56,806 nucleotides of DNA from Fusobacteriota bacterium (lineage in GTDB: Bacteria; Bacillota; TC1): positions 1-56,806 of the forward strand of contig JAKEGG010000055.1 in the NCBI GenBank assembly GCA_022615965.1, given 5' to 3'. Each line of letters begins with the position of its first letter. Position 1 is the first letter of the stretch. Made by a program: the position numbers and the translations under genes. Below are positions 45,489-53,870 of this stretch, piece after piece. A model generated the notes under the pieces. The model was not told the origin of the DNA, did not search any database, and saw only the letters and a list, made by a program, of their open reading frames with translations.

Positions 45489-45528
45489 AAAGAGGAGAAG
45501 GAAGCTAGAAAGCTTCCTTCTCCTCTTT
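45489..45528 (+). terminator. Strong terminator after the lipoprotein pair
   Basis: An 18-bp perfect stem, AAAGAGGAGAAGGAAGCT with its complement, has an AGAA loop and ends in TTTT. The same hairpin can act on the minus strand for the pseudogene region. Confidence 0.85.
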
Positions 45529-45577
45529 TATACCTTTTTGATTTTCCCCTGTTTTATTGATTCCAGTCCAGGGTCTT

Positions 45578-46037
45578 CTATTTAAATATATAGCCTCTCA
45601 TTGAAATTGAACCATAAACATAACCATCCACAAAAAGCTCAGCATGATCATGTTCTTCCAACATCCCTAACAAGAAAAGTAAAGGATAATAGTGATCAGG
45701 ATAAACCACTGCTTCAGAAGGAGGATAATCGATCAAAGCCTGAAAATCCTTTACCTCCAGCTTGTCCCTAACATAATCATCAAACTTTACATTATCCCTG
45801 GTACATGACTGGCTACCTCAATCAATAGTTCTAAGATTATGAACGATATTCCCACTAGCTATCACCAGAAAACCTTCTTCCCTTAGAGGAGCCAGTAATT
45901 TTCCTAGCTCAAAATAGTCACTAGCATCACTATTACTGTCTATTCCTAACTGTACAACAGGCATCAGTATAAGTATTCGTTTCTATAGCATTCATAGGTT
46001 ACCCATGGCCAATGAATATTAATGATGTTTTACTCAT
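45578..46037 (-). pseudogene. Decayed LigB/YgiD-type extradiol dioxygenase
   Basis: The minus strand starts MSKTSLIFIGHG, then a TAA where Ser is expected, then PMNAIETNTYT, the exact N-terminus of 4,5-DOPA-dioxygenase-like proteins. After a deletion and frameshift follow MPVVQLGID, YFELGKLLAPLREEG, IASGNIVHNLRTID, a TGA where Trp is expected, then PDHYYPLLFLLGM and YGSISMRGYIFK before the stop. About 460 bases remain of about 780. The ATG overlaps the ogt stop, so it was once coupled. Confidence 0.85.
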
Positions 46038-46504
46038 CTATATATAACCCCTTCCAAATCAAGTAAAAAACTTTTTCTCTTAAGTCCTGCGGAAAAACCA
46101 GTTAGACTGCCGTCACTACCTAAAATCCTATGACAAGGTATAAGTATAAGAACTGGATTAGCACCTACACTTCTTCCTACTGCTCTGGCTCCTTTAGGAC
46201 TGCCAATAGCTTCAGCAACTAAATGATAGCTGGAACACTGACCATAGGGAACCTTTAAAAGCTCCTGCCAGACCAACCATTGAAATTCTGTACCCTCTGG
46301 ATCCAAAGGTATCGCAAAACTTTTCCTTTGTCCTCTAAAATATTCCTCGAGTTGAGTTATACATTTGGCAATAACTTCTGTCTTGCTAAAGGTCAGCTGG
46401 CTGACATCAACAGAATCTCTTAAGGCAATATTGGTGATATAGCCTTTTTTTTCTACGATATTCAGTTGTCCTATCGGACTGGCATAAACATAATAACTAT
46501 CCAT
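46034..46504 (-). CDS. ogt: Methylated-DNA-protein-cysteine methyltransferase
   Basis: A 156-residue DNA-repair protein. The active-site motif is LIPCHRILG (Cys at about residue 124). The helix-turn-helix region YGQCSSYHLVAEAIGSPKGARAVG and FSAGLKRKSFLLDLEG are typical of Ogt/MGMT. It removes methyl groups from O6-methylguanine in a suicide reaction. RBS GGGAG. Confidence 0.94.
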   Translation of the reverse strand: MDSYYVYASPIGQLNIVEKKGYITNIALRDSVDVSQLTFSKTEVIAKCITQLEEYFRGQRKSFAIPLDPEGTEFQWLVWQELLKVPYGQCSSYHLVAEAIGSPKGARAVGRSVGANPVLILIPCHRILGSDGSLTGFSAGLKRKSFLLDLEGVIYR

Positions 46505-46614
46505 ATTACTCCCTCAATTTTATTCTAACCTAAATATATAATAATTCAAAGGAAATATGTATTATCTATTTATTTTCATATATACTATTATTAGAAAGAA
46601 AATGAGGTACAAAG

Positions 46615-46899
46615 ATGAGTAACTTAGTAAATGTTAATGGAGAAAATAAGGGGAATCTGATGCTCTATGCTCTAAGCACCTGTGTCTGGTGCCGTAAGAC
46701 CAAGGATTATCTCGATGAAATGGGTATTGCCTATACTTATGTCTATGTTGATCTGGAAAGCAATAGGGAACAAGAAAAGCTTGAAGCAGAAATAGCTGAA
46801 TTTAATCCTGAAATTTCCTTTCCAACCTTGATAATAAATAACAAGGAGTGTGTTGTAGGCTATAGTCCAGAAAAAATAAGGAGCTACTTAAATGTCTAA
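46615..46899 (+). CDS. Glutaredoxin-like protein (CVWC)
   Basis: A 94-residue protein with a glutaredoxin/thioredoxin fold. The active-site dithiol is STCVWCRKTK (Cys at about residues 23 and 26), and SFPTLIINN carries the cis-Pro segment. CVWC differs from the usual CPYC. The following FTR-rubredoxin gene overlaps its stop by 8 bases, so the two probably act as a reductase and its dithiol substrate. Confidence 0.88.
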   Translation: MSNLVNVNGENKGNLMLYALSTCVWCRKTKDYLDEMGIAYTYVYVDLESNREQEKLEAEIAEFNPEISFPTLIINNKECVVGYSPEKIRSYLNV

Positions 46900-47389
46900 G
46901 AACAAAGAGTATACAGATAAATTGAGAAAAGAAGCCCAGGAAGGGGGCTACCTTCTTAATCCTGACCAGGCCTTTGTGGATGACCTTGCTCAAGGACTTC
47001 TGGCTAATATTGAACGTTATGGCTATGGTGGCTGTCCTTGCAGACTAAATAAAGGGGAATATGAAGCTGACAAGGATATTATCTGTCCTTGTGATTATCG
47101 GGATAATGATTTAAATGAATATGGAATTTGTTACTGTGGTCTTTATGTAGTGAAGGAAATAGCTGAAGGCCAAAAAGAGCTAAGCTCCATACCAGATAGG
47201 CGAAAAAAAGCTCTCTTGGCAAAAAAATCGACCAATAATGGCGCTGAGGTCACACAAGAAACAACTAAACTTAATGGTAAGTATCCAGTTTGGAGATGTA
47301 GCGTTTGTGGCTATTTATGCGCCAGAACCCAGCCTCCTGAGATCTGTCCGATCTGCAAGGTAAGCAAAGACAGGTTTGAGCTGTTTTGA
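46892..47389 (+). CDS. Ferredoxin-thioredoxin reductase catalytic domain fused to rubredoxin
   Basis: A 165-residue fusion. Residues about 35-90 carry the FTR catalytic-chain cluster and redox Cys pattern CPC, CPC and CYC (GGCPCRLN, IICPCDYR, ICYCGLYV), which holds a [4Fe-4S] cluster next to a disulfide. Residues about 130-165 form a rubredoxin-like iron site (CSVCGYLC and CPICKVSKDRF). It likely passes single electrons from rubredoxin through the cluster to the neighbouring glutaredoxin-like protein. There is no separate variable chain. Confidence 0.9.
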   Translation: MSKNKEYTDKLRKEAQEGGYLLNPDQAFVDDLAQGLLANIERYGYGGCPCRLNKGEYEADKDIICPCDYRDNDLNEYGICYCGLYVVKEIAEGQKELSSIPDRRKKALLAKKSTNNGAEVTQETTKLNGKYPVWRCSVCGYLCARTQPPEICPICKVSKDRFELF

Positions 47390-48333
47390 TCAAGCTAGTT
47401 AAAAGGTTGATCATCGCCTTTATTCTATTATCAGTAATACCATACCTTTTACCAGTAAGCAATAGTCTGCCAAAGAACTTTAGACCTTATGACAACAGCA
47501 GCTATTATACTATCAATAAAACCAGTATCCACTATAGACAATGGCTGCCAGAGGAAGATATCCAAGGTAAAGTACTTCTGGTTCATGGCTTTGGCGGGTC
47601 AACCTTTTCCTTTGAAAAGATCATCTCCAACCTGACCAGTCAGGGTTATTTGGTAGTGGCTGTAGATCTCCCAGGCTTTGGCTATAGCTCAAGAAATCAG
47701 TATTATGACCATAGTCAGGCTAACCGAAGTAAGGATCTTTGGAAGCTTCTTTATTACCTTGATGGTAAGAATAATAATAATCTGCCTTGGACTTTACTAG
47801 GACATTCTATGGGAGGCAATACTGTAGCTCAGATGGCATTAGCTGATCCAGAACAAACAACTGCTTTGATTATTGTAGATGGAGCCTTTGGAGAATCAGG
47901 CAATGATTTTATGAAAATACTGGTTAGTTATCCTCCTGTTTTTAGATGGCTTGAAGTTATTTCCTATAATCTGTTACAAAATAAGCTAGTGGTAAGCACA
48001 CTATTAAAAGAAGCCTATGGCAGGAAGGCCAGTCCTGAGGAAATAACTGGTTATCTTGAACCACTTGAGCTGCCTAATGCCAGCAATACCCTGCCGGCAA
48101 TTATTAAAACCCAGTTGAATCTTCCCCTTGAGGCTGTTAAAGATCTGCAGCTTAAAACCTTGATCATCTGGGGTGGTCAGGATAAAGTGATTCCTCTGGC
48201 TGAAGGAGAAAAGCTGCAACTGGAGATTACTGATTCAATTTTCAAAATCATAGAAAATGGGGGACATATTCCTATGGAAACCCAGCCTCAGGAATTTAAT
48301 GAAATAATCAATGAATTTATCAATCAAAAATAA
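47386..48333 (+). CDS. Membrane-anchored alpha/beta hydrolase
   Basis: A 315-residue hydrolase with an N-terminal membrane anchor or signal (about residues 5-24). The fold shows VHGFGGSTFSF (oxyanion loop), GHSMGGN (nucleophile Ser at about 142), Asp in WGGQDKV and His in NGGHIPME. A helical lid lies around residues 170-230. A TTG start overlaps the stop of the FTR-rubredoxin gene. The substrate is unknown, and the link with the redox genes may be only operonic. Confidence 0.83.
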   Translation: MIKLVKRLIIAFILLSVIPYLLPVSNSLPKNFRPYDNSSYYTINKTSIHYRQWLPEEDIQGKVLLVHGFGGSTFSFEKIISNLTSQGYLVVAVDLPGFGYSSRNQYYDHSQANRSKDLWKLLYYLDGKNNNNLPWTLLGHSMGGNTVAQMALADPEQTTALIIVDGAFGESGNDFMKILVSYPPVFRWLEVISYNLLQNKLVVSTLLKEAYGRKASPEEITGYLEPLELPNASNTLPAIIKTQLNLPLEAVKDLQLKTLIIWGGQDKVIPLAEGEKLQLEITDSIFKIIENGGHIPMETQPQEFNEIINEFINQK

Positions 48334-48345
48334 GGAGCTTAAAAT

Positions 48346-49383
48346 ATGGAATTATTAAATAGATATCAAATTAAAAATCTAGAATTAAAAAATAAAATCG
48401 TCCTGCCACCTATGGATATGTACAGCAGTGATGATCAAGGCTATGTTAAAAATTCACACCTCTATCATTATGTCTCAAGAGCTATTGGAGGCGTTGGTCT
48501 TATTATAGTTGAGGCTACAGCTATCACTCTAGCTGGAAGAATCACAGATAATTGTCTTGGTATCTGGAGTGATGAGCATGTAAATAGTCTAAAAGAAATC
48601 GTTGATGAATGTCATCAATATGGAGCCAAGGTAGGGATCCAAATCAATCATGCTGGTCGCAAATGTACAGCTACCTCTCTAGGTACTGATAAAATCTATG
48701 CTCCAAGCCCACTGGCCTTTAATTCTAGCTACAGGCTGCCAGAAGAGCTAGCTAAAACAGAAATACAGTCAATCATCAAGGAGTTTGGTGCTGCTGCCAA
48801 AAGAGCTGATCAGGCAGGCTACGATCTTTTAGAGATCCATGGTGCTCACGGTTATCTGATCAGTGAATTTTTATCACCACTTACCAATAAAAGAAGTGAT
48901 GAATATGGAGGTAGTCTGGAAAACAGAACCAGATTTTTAAAAGAGGTTTTAGCTGAAGTTAAAAAGAACTGGACAGAAGAAAAGCCAATATCTCTAAGAG
49001 TCTCTGCTTATGACTATCTCCCTGAAGGTATGCAACCCGAGGATATGGTTAAGATCATCAATCAGGTTAAAGGAGATATCGATATTGTTCATGTTAGCTC
49101 TGGTGGCGTGGCTGAAGCTCCTATCAAGGCTTTTCCTGGCTATCAGGTTCCCTTATCTGAGGTTATTAAAAAAGGCTGTGATATGCCTACCATCACCGTA
49201 GGTTTGATTACTGAGTCTATCCAGGTTGAAGAAATATTAAAAAATAAGAGAGCTGATTTGGTTGCTATTGGACGTGGTTTGTTTAGAAATCCTTATTGGG
49301 TCAATCAGGTAGCTTATGACAATAAGATAGATGATCATGAATATCCTGAGTTTTATCAGGAAGCCTATAAATTAAGAAGATAA
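48346..49383 (+). CDS. Old yellow enzyme-family NADH:flavin oxidoreductase (NamA-like)
   Basis: A 345-residue FMN-dependent ene-reductase. Motifs are KNKIVLPPMDMYSS, QINHAGRK, the substrate-binding pair His-x-x-His in EIHGAHGYL and KRSDEYGGSLENRTRF. The overall pattern is close to Bacillus NamA (YqjM). In that protein the flavin-contacting residue in PMCMYSS is Cys; here it is Asp (PMDMYSS, about residue 24). This should change the flavin potential or substrate range. It follows the hydrolase by 12 bases. Confidence 0.9.
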   Translation: MELLNRYQIKNLELKNKIVLPPMDMYSSDDQGYVKNSHLYHYVSRAIGGVGLIIVEATAITLAGRITDNCLGIWSDEHVNSLKEIVDECHQYGAKVGIQINHAGRKCTATSLGTDKIYAPSPLAFNSSYRLPEELAKTEIQSIIKEFGAAAKRADQAGYDLLEIHGAHGYLISEFLSPLTNKRSDEYGGSLENRTRFLKEVLAEVKKNWTEEKPISLRVSAYDYLPEGMQPEDMVKIINQVKGDIDIVHVSSGGVAEAPIKAFPGYQVPLSEVIKKGCDMPTITVGLITESIQVEEILKNKRADLVAIGRGLFRNPYWVNQVAYDNKIDDHEYPEFYQEAYKLRR

Positions 49384-49395
49384 GCTATTTAAAAG

Positions 49396-49429
49396 AAAAA
49401 CAGAAGACTTTAATCGGTCTTCTGTTTTT
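49396..49429. terminator. Terminator after the old yellow enzyme gene
   Basis: A 13-bp stem, AAAAACAGAAGAC with GTCTTCTGTTTTT, has an 8-base loop. It overlaps the end of the DUF1801 pseudogene on the other strand. Confidence 0.8.
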
Positions 49430-49772
49430 CATTTAATTCCATTGCTTTGATTATCAGCTTCTTTAAAGCCTTGAGATCAATATCCTGTTTTCTTTTGATT
49501 ACTATATGCCTTAACTCCTTGCCTTTTCCTGTAAGGAGCTTGTTTTCATCATAGGCTAGTAGCACTACACCTCTATGAAAGCTGATATTCAAATGATCTT
49601 TAGCTTTCATCAAACCAAAAAGTAAGCCTTTATATGAATAATGGGGCGTGGACCATTTGTATTCCTCAACTATTTCAGGTGAAATATCAAAGGTGACCTC
49701 CCTGATCTCTAAGGCAGCCTCTTTTAATTCACCTTCCAGCTAGTTATAAAAAGAGCTGATCTGATCCTCCAT
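49410..49772 (-). pseudogene. DUF1801-type gene interrupted by TAG at codon 11
   Basis: From the ATG at 49772 the frame reads MEDQISSFYN, then TAG, then continues to 49410 without another stop. It carries EIREVTFDISPEIVEEYKW, STPHYSYKGLLFG and LRHIVIKRKQDIDL, a whole DUF1801 (YdhG/Fra-like) domain. The reading frame is conserved after the TAG, so the mutation is recent, or it is a sequencing error. A re-start at an internal ATG (about 49613) would make only the C-terminal half. Confidence 0.7.
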
Positions 49773-49774
49773 CT

Positions 49775-49855
49775 TTATTTTTTACCATCCTTGTTGGTAT
49801 TGATCCCTAAAACCACTCTGATAATTCGATCCAGCTTTCCTTCATTTTTTTTCAT
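49775..49855 (-). pseudogene. Truncated DUF2892 membrane protein
   Basis: A 26-residue frame begins MKKNEGKLDRIIRVVLGI, the conserved N-terminus of DUF2892 (YgaP-like) membrane proteins, but ends after NTNKDGKK with no hydrophobic segment left. It has a good AGGAGG start signal. It lies directly after the ADP-ribosylglycohydrolase gene. Confidence 0.55.
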
Positions 49856-49857
49856 GA

Positions 49858-50655
49858 TCAAACCTCCTTTGATATATATTCATTAAAATCCTTAAGGATT
49901 TTTTTTAACCTTTTATCAAGCTTGCTCCAGACAAAGGATTCTACTTCTTGAGGTATTCCATAATAGGCCCCTGCAATACTACCAGCTATGGCGCCTATGG
50001 TATCGCTATCTCCTCCTGAAGCTATTGCCTTAGCTATACAATCGTAAAAGCTATCAGACTCTAAAAAAATAACTATGGCTTTAGGCACAGAGCCTTGACA
50101 GGTTTCATCAAAGCCAGAGCTACGAATAGTTGAATCCATTTCTTCGTCAAGACTATAATAGCCTTCAACAAATGACCTGATAGCTTCCTTGTCTGCTCCT
50201 TCTTTAGCCAGATATATTGCCCCAGCCACGGCCACAGCTCCTTTGATACCTTCAGGGTGATCATGGGATACTACTGCTGAGAGTTCAGCCAACCTTAAAC
50301 AATCACTTAAAGATTTTGCCAGATAAGGTACAGCTGATACACGCATAGCTGAACCGTTGCCAAAGCTGTGATAACCTTCATGCTCCTCGCTGAAGATCCA
50401 GTGATAAAATAAATTCCCATAACCACAGTCTGGGTATTTTCGTCCTACTTCAACCATAGAGTTGACCAAGGATACTTTTATCACCTCTTCATTCTTTAAA
50501 TCTGCTGACATAAGTCCTTTGGCAACACAAAGGGTCATAACAGTGTCATCCGTAAAATAGCCTCTTTGGTCAAAAAGCTTAACTTCATCAGGATTTCTCG
50601 CATTATCAAATTCATAGATAGAACCAGTTATATCACCAAATATAGCTCCAAGCAT
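49858..50655 (-). CDS. ADP-ribosylglycohydrolase family protein
   Basis: A 265-residue all-helical DraG/ARH-type enzyme. Metal-site residues lie in GDITGS (residues about 7-12), DDTVMT (about 41-46) and GGDSDTIGAIAGSIAGA (about 217-233). FGNGSAMRVS is the usual central loop. It removes ADP-ribose from protein side chains or small molecules; the target is unknown. RBS GGAGAG. Confidence 0.9.
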   Translation of the reverse strand: MLGAIFGDITGSIYEFDNARNPDEVKLFDQRGYFTDDTVMTLCVAKGLMSADLKNEEVIKVSLVNSMVEVGRKYPDCGYGNLFYHWIFSEEHEGYHSFGNGSAMRVSAVPYLAKSLSDCLRLAELSAVVSHDHPEGIKGAVAVAGAIYLAKEGADKEAIRSFVEGYYSLDEEMDSTIRSSGFDETCQGSVPKAIVIFLESDSFYDCIAKAIASGGDSDTIGAIAGSIAGAYYGIPQEVESFVWSKLDKRLKKILKDFNEYISKEV

Positions 50656-50715
50656 CTGTCTCTCCTAACTTTAAACTTACCTATATTTTAACAAAATTCT
50701 ACAAATAAATACAAT

Positions 50716-51498
50716 CTACTTTTTTAACTGCACCTCACTATTAAAGTAAAGTCTATATCCGAGGCTCAACATAATAATAACACTTAAAGCTACAGAACCT
50801 AATATAGCCAACATAATCGCCAACTGATAGCTGATAGCCACTAAAGGACTGGCCCCAGCCAGTATCTGACCTGTCATCATACCAGGGAGTATAACTATAC
50901 CTGCACTCATCATAGAAGTAATAGTTGGCATGATCGCAGCTTCAAAAGCTGAATTAACCACCTCTTTAGCTGCCTCCTTAGGTGAGCCTCCAAGAATAAG
51001 TATTTCCTCTACCACCACTCTGTTTTTTTTCATACCATCCAACAATAGCCTTAAAGCTAATGCAACCCCAGTCATTGAATTACCTACGATCATCCCTGCC
51101 AAAGGAATCAAATATCTTGGCTCATACCAAGGCTGTACTCCAATCACCACAAATACAAAATAGATAAGAGATAGAAAAGTACCAGTAAATATGGCAAAAG
51201 CTACTGTTCTTTTCATACCTTTTGGCATCTGATCTTTTTGAAATTTACGAATCACAGTTAAAACAGCAAATATCTCCATTATAAAAAATGATAATAATGT
51301 TAATCCTAAGGTAGCTTTTGCAAATATATAAACTAAAATATAGCCTGCCAAAACCAATTGAACAGTCATCCTGAAGGTAGCCAACAATAGCTCCCATTCT
51401 CTTTTCAAACCTCTTTTCTTCAAAATTACAAAAAGAAGTAATGGAAATAAATATGCTAAGGACAGCTGTATGATATTAAGCTTAATTAATTCTTGCAT
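50716..51498 (-). CDS. fetB: Iron-efflux ABC permease FetB-type (UPF0014)
   Basis: A 260-residue UPF0014 membrane protein with about seven helices. Signature loops are GMIVGNSMTGVALAL and LGGSPKEAA (about residues 166-174), and the conserved MISAGIV-like MMSAGIVILPGMMTGQILAG. With the adjacent ATPase it forms a FetAB-type exporter, linked in E. coli to iron export and oxidative stress. It begins one base after the ATPase stop. Confidence 0.88.
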   Translation of the reverse strand: MQELIKLNIIQLSLAYLFPLLLFVILKKRGLKREWELLLATFRMTVQLVLAGYILVYIFAKATLGLTLLSFFIMEIFAVLTVIRKFQKDQMPKGMKRTVAFAIFTGTFLSLIYFVFVVIGVQPWYEPRYLIPLAGMIVGNSMTGVALALRLLLDGMKKNRVVVEEILILGGSPKEAAKEVVNSAFEAAIMPTITSMMSAGIVILPGMMTGQILAGASPLVAISYQLAIMLAILGSVALSVIIMLSLGYRLYFNSEVQLKK

Positions 51499-51499
51499 C

Positions 51500-52123
51500 T
51501 CAACCTCTGCTATATTCTTTTAAATCTATTATCACATCACCATATTTTCTAGCAATTTCCTTGGAATGAGTTACCATAACCATGGTTTTACCCTTCTTCT
51601 GGCAAATATCCTTTAACATTTCCGTGATAAATATCTCTGTTTTTTCATCTAAAGAGGCCCCTGGCTCATCTAGTAAATATACCTGTGGATCTAGCACCAG
51701 AACTCTGGCAAGAGCCACTCTGCTTTTTTCTCCACCAGATAAAAAAAGCACCTTATCATCAAGATCTTTATTTATCCCTACCTGCTTCAATATTTCTCGT
51801 AGCTCAAAATTTTCTGGAATTGGCAACATATGGTAATTTAAGGCTGCCTTTAGATTATCTTTGATAGACTCTGGAAATAAAGGTGAATTCTGAGATAACA
51901 TTACTACCTCTTTTCTTAGCTCCAAGGAATTGATATCCTTTAAATTCTTACCACAATAATAGATGTCACCAGAGTCAGGACTGATCAACTTATTTAATAG
52001 CTTTAATAAGCTAGTTTTACCACATCCGCTAGGACCAAGGATAACTGTTAATTTATTAGCTTCTATTTTCAGGTATGGAATAGATATAATACCTTTTAAA
52101 TCCATATCAATTATTTCAAACAT
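51500..52123 (-). CDS. fetA: Iron-efflux ABC ATPase FetA-type
   Basis: A 207-residue single ABC ATPase. Walker A is GPSGCGKTS (about residues 32-40), the signature LSGGEKSR, and Walker B VYLLDEPGASLD (PGAS where PTS is usual). The switch is VTHSKEIA. I start at the ATG at 52123 behind AGGAGG rather than the TTG one codon earlier. It pairs with the FetB-type permease. Confidence 0.88.
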   Translation of the reverse strand: MFEIIDMDLKGIISIPYLKIEANKLTVILGPSGCGKTSLLKLLNKLISPDSGDIYYCGKNLKDINSLELRKEVVMLSQNSPLFPESIKDNLKAALNYHMLPIPENFELREILKQVGINKDLDDKVLFLSGGEKSRVALARVLVLDPQVYLLDEPGASLDEKTEIFITEMLKDICQKKGKTMVMVTHSKEIARKYGDVIIDLKEYSRG

Positions 52124-52134
52124 CAAACCTCCTG

Positions 52135-53499
52135 CTACTTTAATAGTCTCTTGACCAAATCAATCATCTTTCTCTTATATGGTGGATACTTTTCTTTAAA
52201 ATCAAACCATAAAGGTGCTAATGCCATAGTTTTAAAATGACTAAAAGTGTTAAAGCCATATTCACCATTGTATACTCCCATCCCCGACTTTCCACGGCCG
52301 CCAAAAGGAGCATTGAGACTTAAAAGCTGAATCAATACATCATTGACCCCACCACCTCCAAAAGGTATTTCCTTGATTATTCTCTCTACAAAAACCTTGT
52401 TCTTGCTAAACACATATAAAGCCAAAGGATCCTTGTTCCTATCAACAATACTAACCATATTTTCATAACAATCATAACAAATAACTGGTAAAACAGGTCC
52501 AAATATTTCATCCTCCATGATAGCCTCATTTAAATCATCAACTAAAACAATAGCAGGTTCGATCTCTAAAATCTCCTCTACTCCACTACCACCTGCATAA
52601 ACATCACTATTCTCAAGATAAGACATGATTCTCCGGTAATGATTGTGACTGATTATCTTAGGATAATTGCCTCCAGTTTTTAATACATCAAAGGCCCTGG
52701 TAAATTCAGCCTTTAAAAGAGGTAAAAATTCCTGACAAACCTTATCCTCGATCAATAAGTAGTCTGGGGCAATACAGGTTTGTCCAGCATTTAAAAGCTT
52801 ACCAAAGGTTATCCTTCTGGCCGCCAGCTTTAAGTCTGCAGTTTCATCAATTATACAAGGACTTTTCCCACCTAGCTCCAAAGTTACAGGAATCAGTCCC
52901 TCAGCTGCTTTTGCTAAAATACTTTTTCCAACCTTAGAGCTGCCAGTAAAGAAGATATGATCATAAGGTTGATCAAAAAGATCGTAAAACTCCTCAATGC
53001 TTGGACTAACTACCTTTAAAAGCTCTTCTTCAAAACTTCCGTTTAATACTTCAGCCAAAGTATTGCTGGAATTCACAGTAAACTCAGAAAGCTTTAATAT
53101 TACTGTATTACCTGCAGCCAAAGCAGATACCAATGGAATCAAAGCCAGCTGGATCGGATAGTTATAGGGAGATACTATCAGCACCTGTCCTTTTGGTTCC
53201 TTATAAACCAGATATTTAGTAAAGGGACTTAAAACACTCCCCTTTACTCTTTTAGTCTTGCTCCACTTTTTAAGATTTTTCAAGGTATGCTTCAACTCAT
53301 CATAAAAAGGTAAAAATTCAGTAATATAGGCTTCCTCATAGCTTTTATTCAAATCCAATCCTAATGCTTCTATCAACTTATCCTCGTTGCTTTTAAGAAC
53401 TTTTTTCAACTTTAGCAGATTATTGATTCTAAATTCAATGCTTCTGGTTCTACCTTCCTTATAGTAGCTTCTTTGTTTAACGAATATTTCTGAATACAT
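52135..53499 (-). CDS. Aldehyde dehydrogenase (class 3, membrane/fatty aldehyde type)
   Basis: A 454-residue NAD(P)-dependent aldehyde dehydrogenase. Motifs are SPYNYPIQLA, FTGSSKVGK, TLELGGKSP (Glu general base at about residue 208) and NAGQTCIAPD with the catalytic Cys (about 242). EIFGPVLPV lies in the C-terminal half. It is closest in layout to the YwdH/AlkH class. It oxidises an aldehyde to its acid; the substrate is unknown. GGGGTAG precedes the ATG. Confidence 0.9.
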   Translation of the reverse strand: MYSEIFVKQRSYYKEGRTRSIEFRINNLLKLKKVLKSNEDKLIEALGLDLNKSYEEAYITEFLPFYDELKHTLKNLKKWSKTKRVKGSVLSPFTKYLVYKEPKGQVLIVSPYNYPIQLALIPLVSALAAGNTVILKLSEFTVNSSNTLAEVLNGSFEEELLKVVSPSIEEFYDLFDQPYDHIFFTGSSKVGKSILAKAAEGLIPVTLELGGKSPCIIDETADLKLAARRITFGKLLNAGQTCIAPDYLLIEDKVCQEFLPLLKAEFTRAFDVLKTGGNYPKIISHNHYRRIMSYLENSDVYAGGSGVEEILEIEPAIVLVDDLNEAIMEDEIFGPVLPVICYDCYENMVSIVDRNKDPLALYVFSKNKVFVERIIKEIPFGGGGVNDVLIQLLSLNAPFGGRGKSGMGVYNGEYGFNTFSHFKTMALAPLWFDFKEKYPPYKRKMIDLVKRLLK

Positions 53500-53595
53500 A
53501 TCTTTCTACCCCTTTATCCAATCTATAGCTTATATAAACATTATATAGCTTTATCAGATATTCTTAAAGAGGATATTATTTTCTAAGTTGATATG

Positions 53596-53697
53596 CTAAA
53601 ATAAATCAAGCTTGTATCCTAGTAAAATATTTGCTCCCACTGGATAGGCACATACTATATCACCAATAAAGGATTCTTCCTTAATAATTTCTTACAT
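53596..53697 (-). pseudogene. Remnant of a DUF542/RIC or DUF1858-like gene start
   Basis: Behind a perfect AGGAGG, the minus strand gives ATG then TAA, then EIIKEESFIGDIVCAYP, VGANILLGYKLDLF and a stop. IGDIV, a Pro and a downstream Gly-x-x-LDLF resemble the N-terminal domain of nitrosative-stress iron-sulfur repair (RIC/ScdA) proteins, but the CCxG is lost. Apart from this remnant, I see only A/T-rich spacer in 53500-53870. Confidence 0.45.
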
Positions 53698-53870
53698 TGT
53701 TTTTCCTCCTAACATGTTGAATCACTTTTACTTCACATTATATAAGGTCTTGGTTTTCATTTTAGTATCTCTAGTAACATAAAACTTTTACCTAAGCTTC
53801 AGCCAAACTTCATCTATTTTTCACATAAGACCACTATAATTAAATCATCTTAAGAAAGGAGGTCCTGAAA

